The notes under the pieces: model-generated
What the model was told of the DNA's origin: nothing
The model's input: the letters and a program-made list of their open reading frames with translations, nothing else
Databases searched by the model: none
From: Pseudomonadota bacterium
GTDB taxonomy: Bacteria; Pseudomonadota; Alphaproteobacteria; Rhizobiales; Hyphomicrobiaceae
DNA length: 37,101 nucleotides
Direction: 5' to 3'
NCBI GenBank assembly: GCA_023412805.1
Contig: JAEZRM010000030.1
Location: 1-37,101 of the forward strand
Shown here: in pieces, positions 1 through 8,552 of the stretch
Layout: each line of letters opens with the position of its first letter
Numbering within the stretch: the first letter of the stretch is position 1
Translations under genes and position numbers: made by a program

Positions 1-37
1 GGGACACCCTCCCGAACCCACCCGCCTTTATGACTTG
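1..37 (+). repeat. Truncated copy of a dispersed intergenic repeat
   Basis: The first 37 bases resemble, with small gaps, the reverse complement of 20499-20533. Both contain GGGACACCC, then CCGAACCC, then a C-rich stretch and a (C)TTTATGA...TTG tail. The copy is cut by the window edge, so its full extent is unknown. The remaining bases to 231, downstream of the radical SAM gene, show no gene, RNA or clear terminator. Confidence 0.5.
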
Positions 38-231
38 AACACCCAGGCGAGACCTGACCGCATGGCCGCCGCGGACATAGCACCACTATAGAAGGCGATT
101 GCACCCGTTTCCTGAGCGCGCGACTGCGCGCCGGCCGGTAGGCCGTCCTTCAAAAAACAGCCCCGCCGCGGGCATACCGCCACGCTGTGGTTGCGAAGCA
201 CCCCTTCCCAGCCGCCTGCGGCAGAAAGAGA

Positions 232-1263
232 TCAAGAACAGCTTCCGCCGCCGAGCGCGCAGAACTTCGCGCAGTGCGGATGGCAGAGTTTAACGCTGCC
301 ATTCTCGAACATGCCGCCGCCGGCCTGTGCGGCATCTCCGAGCGTTGCCCCCATCTCGAAGGCGCGCTCATAGGGCAGCAGCGTACAGGGCACCACGGAC
401 GGCCGCTCAGCGCCCTTGCGCTTCACGATCATGCGGCTCTTTGCGCACATGAGGTCGCCGGGCTTCTTGCCGAGGATCTGCCAACATCCAACGCTGATTT
501 CGGGCACATCATGGCTGCCGTCCATCTCGGGTAGCAGCACAAGGGCGTGCGCATCCTCCGGATCTATCTGCCAGCCGCGCTCCGCGATCAGCGCCGCATA
601 GCCGGCACGCATGTCGCCCTCGGGCTCGTTCCAGCACGTACGGCCGGCGATGGCCGTCCTAAAACCTTCCCGCGACAGCCAATCGATGGCTTCCAGCGAC
701 TTCGCGAACGTGCGCGGCCCGCGCTCGGCCTCGTGAAGTTGGCGCGTGTGGTGGTCGAGGCTGACGCGCACGGTGAGGCGATCGCCGTAGCTCGTCCGTA
801 GAGCGAGGAGGCCCTTCTTGAGCCGCGGGCGCAGCATGGGCTGCAGCCCATTCGTCAGCACGAGAACCTGAAAGCCGCCCGCGAGAGCCGCGTCGAGCAT
901 CGGAATGATATCGGGGTTCATGAACGGCTCGCCGCCCGTGAAGCCGATCTCGATGGTGCCGAGATCGTCCCGCGCGATCTCGTCGAGAAAGCCACGCACC
1001 TCGTCGGCCGTCAGATAGACGAGGCGATCGTTGGTCGGGCTCGATTCGATGTAGCAGTTGCGGCAGGTGATGTTGCAGAGCGTGCCGGTGTTGAACCAGA
1101 GCGTGTGCAGCGTCTCCAATTCAACGCTCGCCCGACGCTCGCCACGTACAGTCCAATCCGGATCCTGAAACTTGGCCTTCTCGCGTACAACCGCTTCAGT
1201 CCGTCCTTCGGCATCGGCAAGCGCCACCCGCGTCCTCCTGCTCTGCTCCTGACGAGGCGACAC
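232..1263 (-). CDS. Radical SAM protein with extra C-terminal cysteines
   Basis: This 343-residue protein carries the radical SAM signature CNITCRNC (Cys63, Cys67, Cys70; CX3CX2C) for the SAM-binding [4Fe-4S] cluster, followed by the GGEP motif at 110-113, so it should cleave SAM to a 5'-deoxyadenosyl radical. Further cysteines lie in the second half (GCWQ, LMCAK, VVPC), and Cys327, Cys331, Cys335 and Cys342 crowd the last 17 residues. This suggests one or more auxiliary Fe-S clusters, as in SPASM/twitch enzymes. The start is a GTG with a weak ribosome site, so the first 20-30 residues are uncertain. It lies 54 bp downstream of a P450 gene on the same strand and probably ends the ferredoxin-P450 operon. 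The substrate is unknown, and no precursor-peptide gene was recognised beside it. Confidence 0.88.
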   Translation of the reverse strand: MSPRQEQSRRTRVALADAEGRTEAVVREKAKFQDPDWTVRGERRASVELETLHTLWFNTGTLCNITCRNCYIESSPTNDRLVYLTADEVRGFLDEIARDDLGTIEIGFTGGEPFMNPDIIPMLDAALAGGFQVLVLTNGLQPMLRPRLKKGLLALRTSYGDRLTVRVSLDHHTRQLHEAERGPRTFAKSLEAIDWLSREGFRTAIAGRTCWNEPEGDMRAGYAALIAERGWQIDPEDAHALVLLPEMDGSHDVPEISVGCWQILGKKPGDLMCAKSRMIVKRKGAERPSVVPCTLLPYERAFEMGATLGDAAQAGGGMFENGSVKLCHPHCAKFCALGGGSCS

Positions 1264-1317
1264 GCTAGCAATGACGTGCCATCCCCGGAACTCACATAGA
1301 ATTTATCCCGTGACGCC

Positions 1318-2523
1318 TCAGCCGAAGATGAATGGAAGCTGGCGCGGCCCACGCACGGTCCCTTCCGACCACGTCACGGGAATGGCCGGATCGAGGCGGA
1401 ATTCCGGGATGCGCTTCAGCCATTCCTCGATGGCAACCGTCATCTCCAGGCGCGCGAGGTTAGAGCCGACGCAGCGATGAATGCCGAGGCCGAAAGCCGA
1501 ATGGCGGTTCTCCTGTCGGTCGATGATCACCTTGTCGGGATCGGGAAACATCGCCGGATCGCGATTTGCCGCAGGGAACGACAGCAGCACCATGTTGCCT
1601 TTCTTGATCGGACAACCCTCGATGACTGTATCCTGCACCACCTCGCGCGCCATGGTCACGGGCGCATAGGCGCGCAGGAACTCCTCGATAGCCGTCGGCA
1701 TGAGCTGTGGCTCGGCAACGAGTCGCTCACGATCCGCGGGCGTCTTCGCGAGATGCCAGAGGCTCGAACCGATACCGCTCCACGTCGTGTCGATCCCTGC
1801 GATCAGGAGCAGACGGATCATACCGAGCACTTCCTGCGGCGGCAGCGGCTGGCCGTCCTGGCGCGCCATGATGATGCGGCTGATGAGATCGTCACCCGGC
1901 CTCTTCGTGCGCGCTTCGACGTATCCCGCGAAGTACATGCTCATTTCGTGCACGGCCTTCATGAGGATGTCGTCGTCGGTGATGCCGAGCTCCAGGATCT
2001 CGTGAATCCATTGAATGAACTGGTCGCCGTCACTCTCCGGCACGTCGAGCATGTGGGCGATGACGCGTACCGGAATATGCCGCGTGTACATCTGAGCCGC
2101 ATCGCAACGACCGTCGGCGATGAACTTGTCGATCAACTCATTGCAAATGGCGCGCGCCCGCGGTTCGAGCTTCTTCATTTCGTCGGGCGTGAAGGGCGGC
2201 AGCAGGAGTTGCTTGGCCGGCTTGTGGTGCGGCGGATCGGATGAGATCGGCGGCGAGGGCATAGGTGGCTCGGGCCGCACTTCGCGCACGACCACGCGCC
2301 GCGACGAGAAATTCTTTGTGTCGTAAGCGATGGCCTTCACCGCGGCGTAGCTCGTCGGCAGGTAGGCGCCGAGGTAGCGCTCAGTGTGGGCGATCGGGCA
2401 TTTGCCGCGCAGTTCATCCCAGATGGGAAAAGGATCGTCGCGCCACTGGGGATCGAGGTGATCCCAATCGGTCGTCCAGTCGGTGACCGGCGGGCGGGTT
2501 CGAGGAGCGGATTCCTGGCTCAT
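1318..2523 (-). CDS. Cytochrome P450
   Basis: This is a 401-residue soluble bacterial P450. The haem-binding loop is FGLGIHRCVG with the thiolate ligand at Cys351. The I-helix oxygen-activation motif AGIDTT is at 242-247 and the K-helix ExxR at Glu281-Arg284. There is no N-terminal membrane anchor, as expected for a class I bacterial P450 fed by a ferredoxin. The start ATG is supported by an AGGGGA ribosome site that overlaps the stop codon of the upstream ferredoxin gene, only 12 bp away, so the two are almost certainly co-translated redox partners. No ferredoxin reductase is adjacent. The substrate and CYP family cannot be assigned by eye. Confidence 0.96.
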   Translation of the reverse strand: MSQESAPRTRPPVTDWTTDWDHLDPQWRDDPFPIWDELRGKCPIAHTERYLGAYLPTSYAAVKAIAYDTKNFSSRRVVVREVRPEPPMPSPPISSDPPHHKPAKQLLLPPFTPDEMKKLEPRARAICNELIDKFIADGRCDAAQMYTRHIPVRVIAHMLDVPESDGDQFIQWIHEILELGITDDDILMKAVHEMSMYFAGYVEARTKRPGDDLISRIIMARQDGQPLPPQEVLGMIRLLLIAGIDTTWSGIGSSLWHLAKTPADRERLVAEPQLMPTAIEEFLRAYAPVTMAREVVQDTVIEGCPIKKGNMVLLSFPAANRDPAMFPDPDKVIIDRQENRHSAFGLGIHRCVGSNLARLEMTVAIEEWLKRIPEFRLDPAIPVTWSEGTVRGPRQLPFIFG

Positions 2524-2535
2524 GGCTAGCGTCCC

Positions 2536-2751
2536 CTACTCCTCGATGATTTCGACGGCCATCTCGGGGCAATTAGCCCGCGCGAGGTAGGCGGCTTCGA
2601 GCTGGTCCTCGGGCACGATACCGTCTCCGATTTCCTTGGAGTTACCGTACTCGTCGAGTTCGAAGAGCGCTGGCGCCAGTGCCTTGCAGCGGTTGTGCCC
2701 CTGGCACTTTTCGGGATCGACCCGGACCCGCACGACCTTCCCTCCCGCCAT
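2536..2751 (-). CDS. Small [3Fe-4S]-type ferredoxin (P450 redox partner)
   Basis: This 71-residue ferredoxin has the spacing Cys16-x2-His19-x2-Cys22...Cys61-Pro. The second cysteine of the usual CxxCxxC is replaced by His, a pattern typical of the single-cluster ferredoxins (often [3Fe-4S]) that donate electrons to bacterial P450s. A very strong ribosome site (AAGGAGG, complement of 2759-2765) sits 7 bases before the ATG. It is the first gene of the probable ferredoxin-P450-radical SAM operon and is divergent from valS. The role as electron donor to the neighbouring P450 is inferred from family and adjacency. Confidence 0.95.
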   Translation of the reverse strand: MAGGKVVRVRVDPEKCQGHNRCKALAPALFELDEYGNSKEIGDGIVPEDQLEAAYLARANCPEMAVEIIEE

Positions 2752-2871
2752 GACGTTTCCTCCTTATTTTGCTTATTTAGAATGCTTATGGTCTACCTCT
2801 CGGCCAGCCCGCGCAAGCCCATCCTTGGACTGAGCACTGTTCTGGTCCTCTCCAGGGGGCTGCCCCTTACG

Positions 2872-2901
2872 TTGACAGGCAGCAGCGGCTAAGCGTAGGA
2901 C
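2872..2901 (+). promoter_or_regulatory. Possible valS promoter
   Basis: A perfect -35 hexamer TTGACA lies at 2872-2877. The best -10 candidate, 18 bases further on, is TAGGAC at 2896-2901, which is only a weak match. It sits about 40 bases before the valS start in the divergent gap with the ferredoxin gene. This is sequence resemblance only. Confidence 0.3.
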
Positions 2902-2939
2902 CGGCCACTTCAATTCACGATCAAAGATACGGCTCAGAC

Positions 2940-5702
2940 ATGCTCGAGAAGACCTATTCGCCCGCCGAGATCGAGGCGCGCGTCAACACGGATTGGGAAA
3001 AGGCCGACGCCTTCAAGGCGGGACGGCCCGATCGCGCCGGGGCTGAGACCTATTGCATCGTCATTCCGCCACCGAATGTGACCGGCTCCCTTCACATCGG
3101 GCACGCGCTCAACAATACGCTGCAGGATATTCTGTGCCGCTATCAGCGGATGATGGGGAAGGATGTTCTCTGGCAGCCGGGCACGGATCACGCCGGCATT
3201 GCGACGCAACTCGTCGTCAGCCGACAACTCGCCGAAAAGCAGATCCAGTACAAGGACCTCGGCCGCGAGACCTTCATCGAAAAGGTCTGGGAGTGGAAGG
3301 CCCAGTCGGGCGGCACGATCCTCAATCAGTTGAAGCGCCTGGGCGCTTCTTGCGATTGGAGCCGCGAGCGCTTCACGATGGACCCCGGCTTGTCGGAGGC
3401 CGTGCTCAAGGTCTTCGTCGATCTGTATCGGCAGGGACTGATCTATCGCGACAAGCGGCTCGTGAACTGGGACCCGGCCTTCCAGTCGGCCATCTCGGAT
3501 CTCGAAGTCGAGCAGCGCGAGCACACGGGCACGTTCAAGTGGTCGCCGGATCTCAAGGATAAGGACGGCAACCCTGTCGCCTTCGACGGCGCTGCTTTGG
3601 CCAAGGTGCTGGCACGCGATCCGAACGGGCATATGTACTACATCCGCTATGCCATTGCGGGGAGTCCGGATGAGTTCGTTACCGTCGGCACGACGCGCCC
3701 CGAGACCATGCTCGGCGACACCGGCGTCGCCATCCATCCGGACAACGAGAAGCTCCAGCACCTCATCGGCAAGAAGGCCATCCTGCCGCTCGTCGGGCGC
3801 GAGATTCCGATTGTCGGCGATACGTATGCCGATCCCGAGAAGGGCACGGGCGCGGTCAAGATCACGCCGGCGCACGACTTCAACGACTGGGATGTGGGCA
3901 AGCGTACCGGCCTCGACGTCATCAACATCATGGATACGACGGCGAAGCTCAACGAGAACGCACCTGAGGCCTATCGTGGTCTCGATCGTTTCGATGCGCG
4001 CGCGCGCGTCGTCGCGGATCTGTTTGCGCTGGGCGTGCTCGAAAAGATCGAGCCGCACACGCACACCGTCCCGCACGCCCAGCGCGGCGATGCGGTCGTC
4101 GAGCCATGGCTCACTGACCAGTGGTACGTCGATGCGGCGATGCTCGCGAAGCCCGCCATGGCCGCCGTCCGCTCCGGCAAGACGACGTTCGTCCCGGAGA
4201 AGTACGCCGCCGACTACTTCCGCTGGCTCGAGAACATCCAGCCATGGTGCGTCTCGCGTCAGCTCTGGTGGGGTCATCAGATCCCGGCATGGTACGGCCC
4301 CGACGGCAAGCACTTCGTCGCGCATGACGAGGCGGAAGCCGCTGAGCAGGCCAAGAAGCACTATGGCGAGGCGGTTGCGCTCACGCGCGATTCCGACGTC
4401 CTCGACACCTGGTTCTCGTCCGCGCTGTGGCCGTTCTCGACGCTCGGCTGGCCCGACGAGACGAAGGAGCTCGGCCGCTTTTATCCGACGAGCTGCCTTG
4501 TCACGGGCTTCGACATCATCTTCTTCTGGGTTGCCCGCATGATGATGATGGGCACGCACTTCATGAAGGAGGTGCCCTTCCGCGACGTCTTCATCCACGG
4601 CCTCGTCCGCGACGAGAAGGGCCGCAAGATGTCGAAGACGCTCGGCAACGTCATCGACCCGCTCGAACTCGTCGAGAAGTACGGCGCCGACGCGCTGCGC
4701 TTCACGCTGGCCGCTCTCACGACGCAGGGCCGCGACGTGAAGCTCACCATGGCGCGCGTCGAGGGCTATCGTAATTTCGCGACCAAGCTATGGAATGCTG
4801 CGCGCTTCCTCGAAATGAACGAGTGCCGCCGAGTCGAGGGCTTCGATCCGAAGACCATCAAGCACCGCCTCAATCGCTGGATTGCCGGCGAGACCGAGCG
4901 GGCTGCCGGCGAGGTCGAAATCGCGATCAAGGCCTACAAATTCAATGAGGCTGCCGGCGCCGCCTATCAGTTCGTCTGGGGCATCTTCTGCGACTGGTAT
5001 GTCGAGCTGGCAAAGCCGCTTCTGACCGGCGATGACGCTGTCACAGTCGCGGAGACGCGGGCAACCGCAGCCTGGGCGCTCGACCAGATCCTGCCGCTGC
5101 TGCATCCCTTCATGCCCTTCATCACGGAAGAGCTGTGGGCCAATACCGCCGAAGGCGGACCGCCGCGCAAATCGCTCCTTGCGCTCGCGCCTTGGCCGCG
5201 CCTGCTCGGGCTCTCCGATCCCGAGGCGGATGCGGAGATCGGTTGGGTCGTGTCGCTGGTCTCGGAAGTGCGCTCAGTGCGCGCTGAAATGAACGTCCCG
5301 GCCGGCGCCAAGGTGCCGCTTGTCATCGTCGGCGCGAATGCAGAAACGCGTGCGCGCGCCGAACGTCATGACGAAACGCTGAAGCGCCTCGCGCGCCTCG
5401 ATGCCATCACGTTCGAGGCCGCCGCACCGAAAGGTGCAGCTCAGATCGTCGTCGGCGAAACGACCGCAGCCATTCCGCTCGCCGGCGTCATCGACATGAG
5501 CGCGGAGGCCAAGCGCCTCGCCAAGGAGATCGACAAGACGGTCGTCGAGATCAAGAAAGTCACGGATCGCCTCGGCAACCCGCAGTTCATGGCCAAGGCA
5601 CCCGAAGACGTGATCGACGAACTTCGTGAGCGTCAGTCGGATTTCGAAACCCGCCAGGACAAGCTCAAGGCCGCCCTCGCGCGCGTCGAAGCTGCCGCCT
5701 GA
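2940..5702 (+). CDS. valS: Valyl-tRNA synthetase
   Basis: This 920-residue class I aminoacyl-tRNA synthetase charges tRNA-Val. The HIGH motif is His52-Ile-Gly-His55 in the context NVTGSLHIGHALNNT, and the KMSKT loop is at 563-567. Between them lies the CP1 editing domain, with the TTRPETMLGD motif that recognises misactivated threonine. The C-terminal 70 residues are charged and helical (SAEAKRLAKEIDKTVVEIKK), matching the tRNA-binding coiled coil of ValRS. The length is normal. It is followed 19 bp downstream by the PaiB-like gene and may be transcribed with it. The start at 2940 matches the usual LEKTYSP N-terminus. Confidence 0.99.
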   Translation: MLEKTYSPAEIEARVNTDWEKADAFKAGRPDRAGAETYCIVIPPPNVTGSLHIGHALNNTLQDILCRYQRMMGKDVLWQPGTDHAGIATQLVVSRQLAEKQIQYKDLGRETFIEKVWEWKAQSGGTILNQLKRLGASCDWSRERFTMDPGLSEAVLKVFVDLYRQGLIYRDKRLVNWDPAFQSAISDLEVEQREHTGTFKWSPDLKDKDGNPVAFDGAALAKVLARDPNGHMYYIRYAIAGSPDEFVTVGTTRPETMLGDTGVAIHPDNEKLQHLIGKKAILPLVGREIPIVGDTYADPEKGTGAVKITPAHDFNDWDVGKRTGLDVINIMDTTAKLNENAPEAYRGLDRFDARARVVADLFALGVLEKIEPHTHTVPHAQRGDAVVEPWLTDQWYVDAAMLAKPAMAAVRSGKTTFVPEKYAADYFRWLENIQPWCVSRQLWWGHQIPAWYGPDGKHFVAHDEAEAAEQAKKHYGEAVALTRDSDVLDTWFSSALWPFSTLGWPDETKELGRFYPTSCLVTGFDIIFFWVARMMMMGTHFMKEVPFRDVFIHGLVRDEKGRKMSKTLGNVIDPLELVEKYGADALRFTLAALTTQGRDVKLTMARVEGYRNFATKLWNAARFLEMNECRRVEGFDPKTIKHRLNRWIAGETERAAGEVEIAIKAYKFNEAAGAAYQFVWGIFCDWYVELAKPLLTGDDAVTVAETRATAAWALDQILPLLHPFMPFITEELWANTAEGGPPRKSLLALAPWPRLLGLSDPEADAEIGWVVSLVSEVRSVRAEMNVPAGAKVPLVIVGANAETRARAERHDETLKRLARLDAITFEAAAPKGAAQIVVGETTAAIPLAGVIDMSAEAKRLAKEIDKTVVEIKKVTDRLGNPQFMAKAPEDVIDELRERQSDFETRQDKLKAALARVEAAA

Positions 5703-5721
5703 AAGACGATGAGCGACGACG

Positions 5722-6369
5722 ATGTACGTTCCGGAACACTTCAAGCTGGGTGATGTCGCCGAGCAGCACGCGCTCATGCGCGCCTATCCCTTTGCGGCGC
5801 TCATCACCATGAGTGATGCTGCTTACGAGGTTACGCATCTGCCGACGGTGCTCAAATCCGAAGGTGCGCTCGGCGTCGTCGAGTGTCACGTCTCACGCGC
5901 CAATCCGCACTGGAAGGAAATCGCCAAGAGCGGTCGCGGCCTCCTGATCTACACCGGCCCCGAAGCCTACATCACGCCGAACTGGTATCCTTCCAAGGCC
6001 GCGCACGGCAAGGCCGTTCCCACATGGAACTATGCCGTCGTGCACGCGCATGGGAAAGCCGAGATCATCGATGACCGTGAATGGCTCGTGCGCCACGTCG
6101 GCGAGTTGACCAATCAGCACGAACGCGGCACGGCGGAACCATGGGCGATCACCGACGCACCGGGTAACTACATCGAGGTGATGTCGCGCGGCATCGTCGG
6201 GATGCGCTTCACCATCGGGCGCCTCGAAGGCAAGGCCAAGATGAGCCAGAACCGCGAGTTGCCGGATCGCGCTGGCGTCGTCGCGGGCCTTAAACAGCGA
6301 GGCTCCGAGGCCGATGCCAAGGTCGCTGATCTCGTCGCCTCGGAGGCCGAAAAAGCCAAAGGCGGCTGA
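5722..6369 (+). CDS. PaiB-like FMN-binding protein
   Basis: This 215-residue protein matches the PaiB/FMN-binding negative transcriptional regulator family. It starts MYVPEHF, has the HLP motif near residue 35, and contains the family block around TGPEAYITPNWYPSK and VPTWNYAVVHAHG, which forms a split-barrel flavin pocket. Family members are annotated as regulators of protease and sporulation genes in Bacillus, but proteobacterial homologues are mostly uncharacterised and may bind flavin for redox rather than DNA. It lies 19 bp after valS on the same strand. The Lys-rich C-terminus is unremarkable. Confidence 0.9.
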   Translation: MYVPEHFKLGDVAEQHALMRAYPFAALITMSDAAYEVTHLPTVLKSEGALGVVECHVSRANPHWKEIAKSGRGLLIYTGPEAYITPNWYPSKAAHGKAVPTWNYAVVHAHGKAEIIDDREWLVRHVGELTNQHERGTAEPWAITDAPGNYIEVMSRGIVGMRFTIGRLEGKAKMSQNRELPDRAGVVAGLKQRGSEADAKVADLVASEAEKAKGG

Positions 6370-6447
6370 TCGGTCACACCTCGACGGCCCTAGACGGCCC
6401 CCGGACGGCAATGACAAGGCTCCTTGGAACCGCTAAAAGCCCGCGCC

Positions 6448-7854
6448 ATGAGCCAAGCCAGCACTCCTCGGATCGCCAAGAAGACCTCGAAGCCCCTGCC
6501 CAAGGCAGCGGCCGGCCCCCGCCTGCGCAAGATCAAGGCACCGCCCAAGGTAGGCTTCGTCTCGCTCGGATGCCCGAAGGCGCTGGTCGACTCCGAGCGC
6601 ATCATTACGCGGCTGCGCGCCGAGGGCTATCAGATCGCCCCAAACTACGACGGCGCCGACGTGGTCGTCGTGAATACCTGCGGCTTCCTCGATTCCGCCA
6701 AGCAGGAGAGCCTCGAAGCCATTGGCGAAGCCATGGCCGAGAACGGTCGCGTCATCGTCACCGGCTGCTTCGGCGTCGAGAAGGATGTGATTCGTCAAGC
6801 GCATCCGGGTGTGCTCGCCATCACCGGCCCGCATCAGTACGAAGCGGTGATGGAGGCCGTCCACGATGCCGTGCCGCCGCTGCACGATCCCTTTCTCGAT
6901 CTCGTGCCACCCGAGGGCCTGCGTCTCACACCACGCCACTACGCTTATCTCAAGATCTCGGAAGGTTGTAACAACCGCTGCACGTTCTGCATTATTCCAT
7001 CACTGCGCGGCGACCTTGTCAGTCGGCCTGCCAATCACGTGATGACGGAAGCAGAGCGTCTCGTGAAAGCGGGCGTTAAGGAATTGCTCGTGATCAGCCA
7101 GGATACGAGCGCCTACGGCCTCGATCTGAAGTACGCGACGAGCCCGTGGAAAGGCGCGCCGCTCTCGGCCCGCTTCCTCGATCTGACGAAGGCCCTCGGC
7201 GATCTCGGCGCGTGGGTGCGCCTGCACTACGTCTATCCCTATCCGCACGTCGATCAGGTCATTCCGCTCATGGCCGAGGGGAAGATCCTCCCCTATCTGG
7301 ACATTCCCTTTCAGCACGCGAGCTCGAACGTCTTGAAGGCCATGAAGCGTCCGGCAGCGATCGCCAAGACGCTCGACCGGCTCAAGTCCTGGCGCAATGT
7401 CTGTCCCGATCTCGCCATCCGCTCGACGTTCATCGTCGGTTTCCCGGGCGAGACCGATGAGGACTTCCAGTATCTGCTCGATTGGCTGGGCGAAGCGCGT
7501 CTCGATCGCGTCGGCTGCTTCAAGTACGAGCCGGTGGCGGGCGCCGTCGCGAATGATCTCGCGGGCGCCGTACCCGACGAAGTCAAGGAAGAGCGCTGGC
7601 ATCGCCTCATGCAGGCGCAGCAGAAGATTTCCGAGGAGATCATGACGGCGCGCGTCGGTCGTACCGTTCAGGTGCTCATCGACGAGGTGGATGAGGATGG
7701 GGCCGTCGGCCGCTCGATCTGGGACGCCCCGGAGATCGACGGTTCCGTCTTCCTGAACGGTGCCGAGGGCCTCTCCGCTGGCGACCTGCTGGAAGCCGAG
7801 ATCATTGCAGCGGACGCCTATGATCTGTGGGCGGAGCCGATCACGAAGTCGTGA
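6448..7854 (+). CDS. rimO: Ribosomal protein S12 methylthiotransferase RimO
   Basis: This enzyme adds a methylthio group to the conserved aspartate of ribosomal protein S12, using SAM and two [4Fe-4S] clusters. The N-terminal MTTase domain carries Cys42 (SLGCPKALVDSE), Cys78 (NTCGFLDSAK) and Cys107 (TGCFG) for the auxiliary cluster. The radical SAM cysteines are Cys174, Cys178 and Cys181 (CNNRCTFC). The DSE and NTCGF signatures favour RimO over MiaB. The C-terminal roughly 65 residues form the TRAM domain. The ATG at 6448 is chosen. A TTG at 6424 would add eight residues and has an AAGG only 4 bases upstream. The basic 34-residue N-terminal extension before the MTTase fold is lineage-specific. 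Confidence 0.98.
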   Translation: MSQASTPRIAKKTSKPLPKAAAGPRLRKIKAPPKVGFVSLGCPKALVDSERIITRLRAEGYQIAPNYDGADVVVVNTCGFLDSAKQESLEAIGEAMAENGRVIVTGCFGVEKDVIRQAHPGVLAITGPHQYEAVMEAVHDAVPPLHDPFLDLVPPEGLRLTPRHYAYLKISEGCNNRCTFCIIPSLRGDLVSRPANHVMTEAERLVKAGVKELLVISQDTSAYGLDLKYATSPWKGAPLSARFLDLTKALGDLGAWVRLHYVYPYPHVDQVIPLMAEGKILPYLDIPFQHASSNVLKAMKRPAAIAKTLDRLKSWRNVCPDLAIRSTFIVGFPGETDEDFQYLLDWLGEARLDRVGCFKYEPVAGAVANDLAGAVPDEVKEERWHRLMQAQQKISEEIMTARVGRTVQVLIDEVDEDGAVGRSIWDAPEIDGSVFLNGAEGLSAGDLLEAEIIAADAYDLWAEPITKS

Positions 7855-7864
7855 TCTTTGTTTC
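7839..7864 (+). terminator. Terminator-like hairpin overlapping the rimO stop codon
   Basis: GATCACG (7839-7845) and CGTGATC (7850-7856) form a 7-bp perfect stem with loop AAGT, followed by TTTGTTTC. The right arm contains the rimO stop TGA (7852-7854), so the last codons of rimO double as the terminator stem. The U-tract is interrupted by a G. Confidence 0.6.
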
Positions 7865-8007
7865 AGAAGCCGCCTGCGACGGAAGCCGCAATCCCATTGC
7901 GTTTGAACGGCATGATCGCACCGCTCAGCTCTTTCTACGGCTGTTAGGTGAGGTTCAGCTTCAGGCCATCATTCCGTCCAAAGATGCCGGAATGTATGGG
8001 GGATAAA

Positions 8008-8036
8008 GGCCGAATCGGCTTGGATAGCCGATGGCC
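8008..8036 (+). promoter_or_regulatory. Hairpin in the 5' region of a secreted-protein gene
   Basis: ATCGGCT (8014-8020) and AGCCGAT (8026-8032) pair perfectly around the loop TGGAT. The stem extends by GGCC/GGCC (8008-8011 and 8033-8036) across a 2-base bulge. It ends 44 bases before the ATG at 8081, so it could lie in the leader mRNA or be an operator. No U-tract follows, so it is not an obvious terminator. Confidence 0.4.
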
Positions 8037-8080
8037 CCGCCAGCTTTCTCTCATCGGCGGCGCAACTCAGGGGACGTAAC

Positions 8081-8446
8081 ATGAAGAAGACTTTGATGGC
8101 GGCCGCTTTCGTGCTCGCCGGTGCCGGCTTCGCTCTGCCGACGCAGGCAAGCGCAGCTGCTTTCTCGCCGGGCATCGCAGGCGCAGCAGCGGATAACGCC
8201 AATTCGATGATCGTCGATGTGCGCGACCGTCGCCGATATCGTCGCGGTGGACGCGCGTGGCACCGTGGCTATTCCGGCCGCCGCTACAGCCGCCGACCGC
8301 ACTACGGCACCATCGTCGGCGGCATTGCGCTCGGCGCGCTGCTCGCTGGCTCGGCTTATGCTTATGCTCAGCGTCCGCCGGCTCCCGGTCTCTGCTGGTA
8401 CTGGGCCGACCCGTACGAGCGCCAGGGCTATTGGGACTACTGCTGA
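8081..8446 (+). CDS. Small secreted protein with C-terminal GLCWYWADP/YWDYC motif
   Basis: This 121-residue protein starts with a signal peptide (MKKTLMAAAFVLAGAG, probable cleavage after ASA near residue 24). An Arg/Tyr-rich basic stretch (about 48-70) follows, then a glycine-zipper-like hydrophobic segment (GTIVGGIALGALLAG), and the C-terminus carries GLCWYWADP and GYWDYC. The two terminal cysteines could form a disulfide in the periplasm. AGGGGA lies 6 bases before the ATG. The next gene encodes a longer paralogue with the same end. I do not recognise a named family; an envelope-associated role is inferred from export and the zipper. Confidence 0.85.
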   Translation: MKKTLMAAAFVLAGAGFALPTQASAAAFSPGIAGAAADNANSMIVDVRDRRRYRRGGRAWHRGYSGRRYSRRPHYGTIVGGIALGALLAGSAYAYAQRPPAPGLCWYWADPYERQGYWDYC

Positions 8447-8552
8447 GCCCCAACGGCAGAGCAGGATTTCGACAGGTGCAGCGCTCGGCGCTGCACCTTC
8501 TTTCATTCTATGAGCGGCGCGGCCAGATGGCCGGTGTAGTGGAGTATTCGCC

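Noticed and set aside
1..231. A precursor peptide gene for the radical SAM enzyme
   Set aside because: The short frames here lack a ribosome site and a recognisable leader-core layout and look like shadows.
2934..4598. Long open frame antisense to valS (554 codons, minus strand)
   Set aside because: It is a shadow of valS in GC-rich DNA: Asp/Arg/Leu-rich composition without any domain, and fully inside a certain gene.
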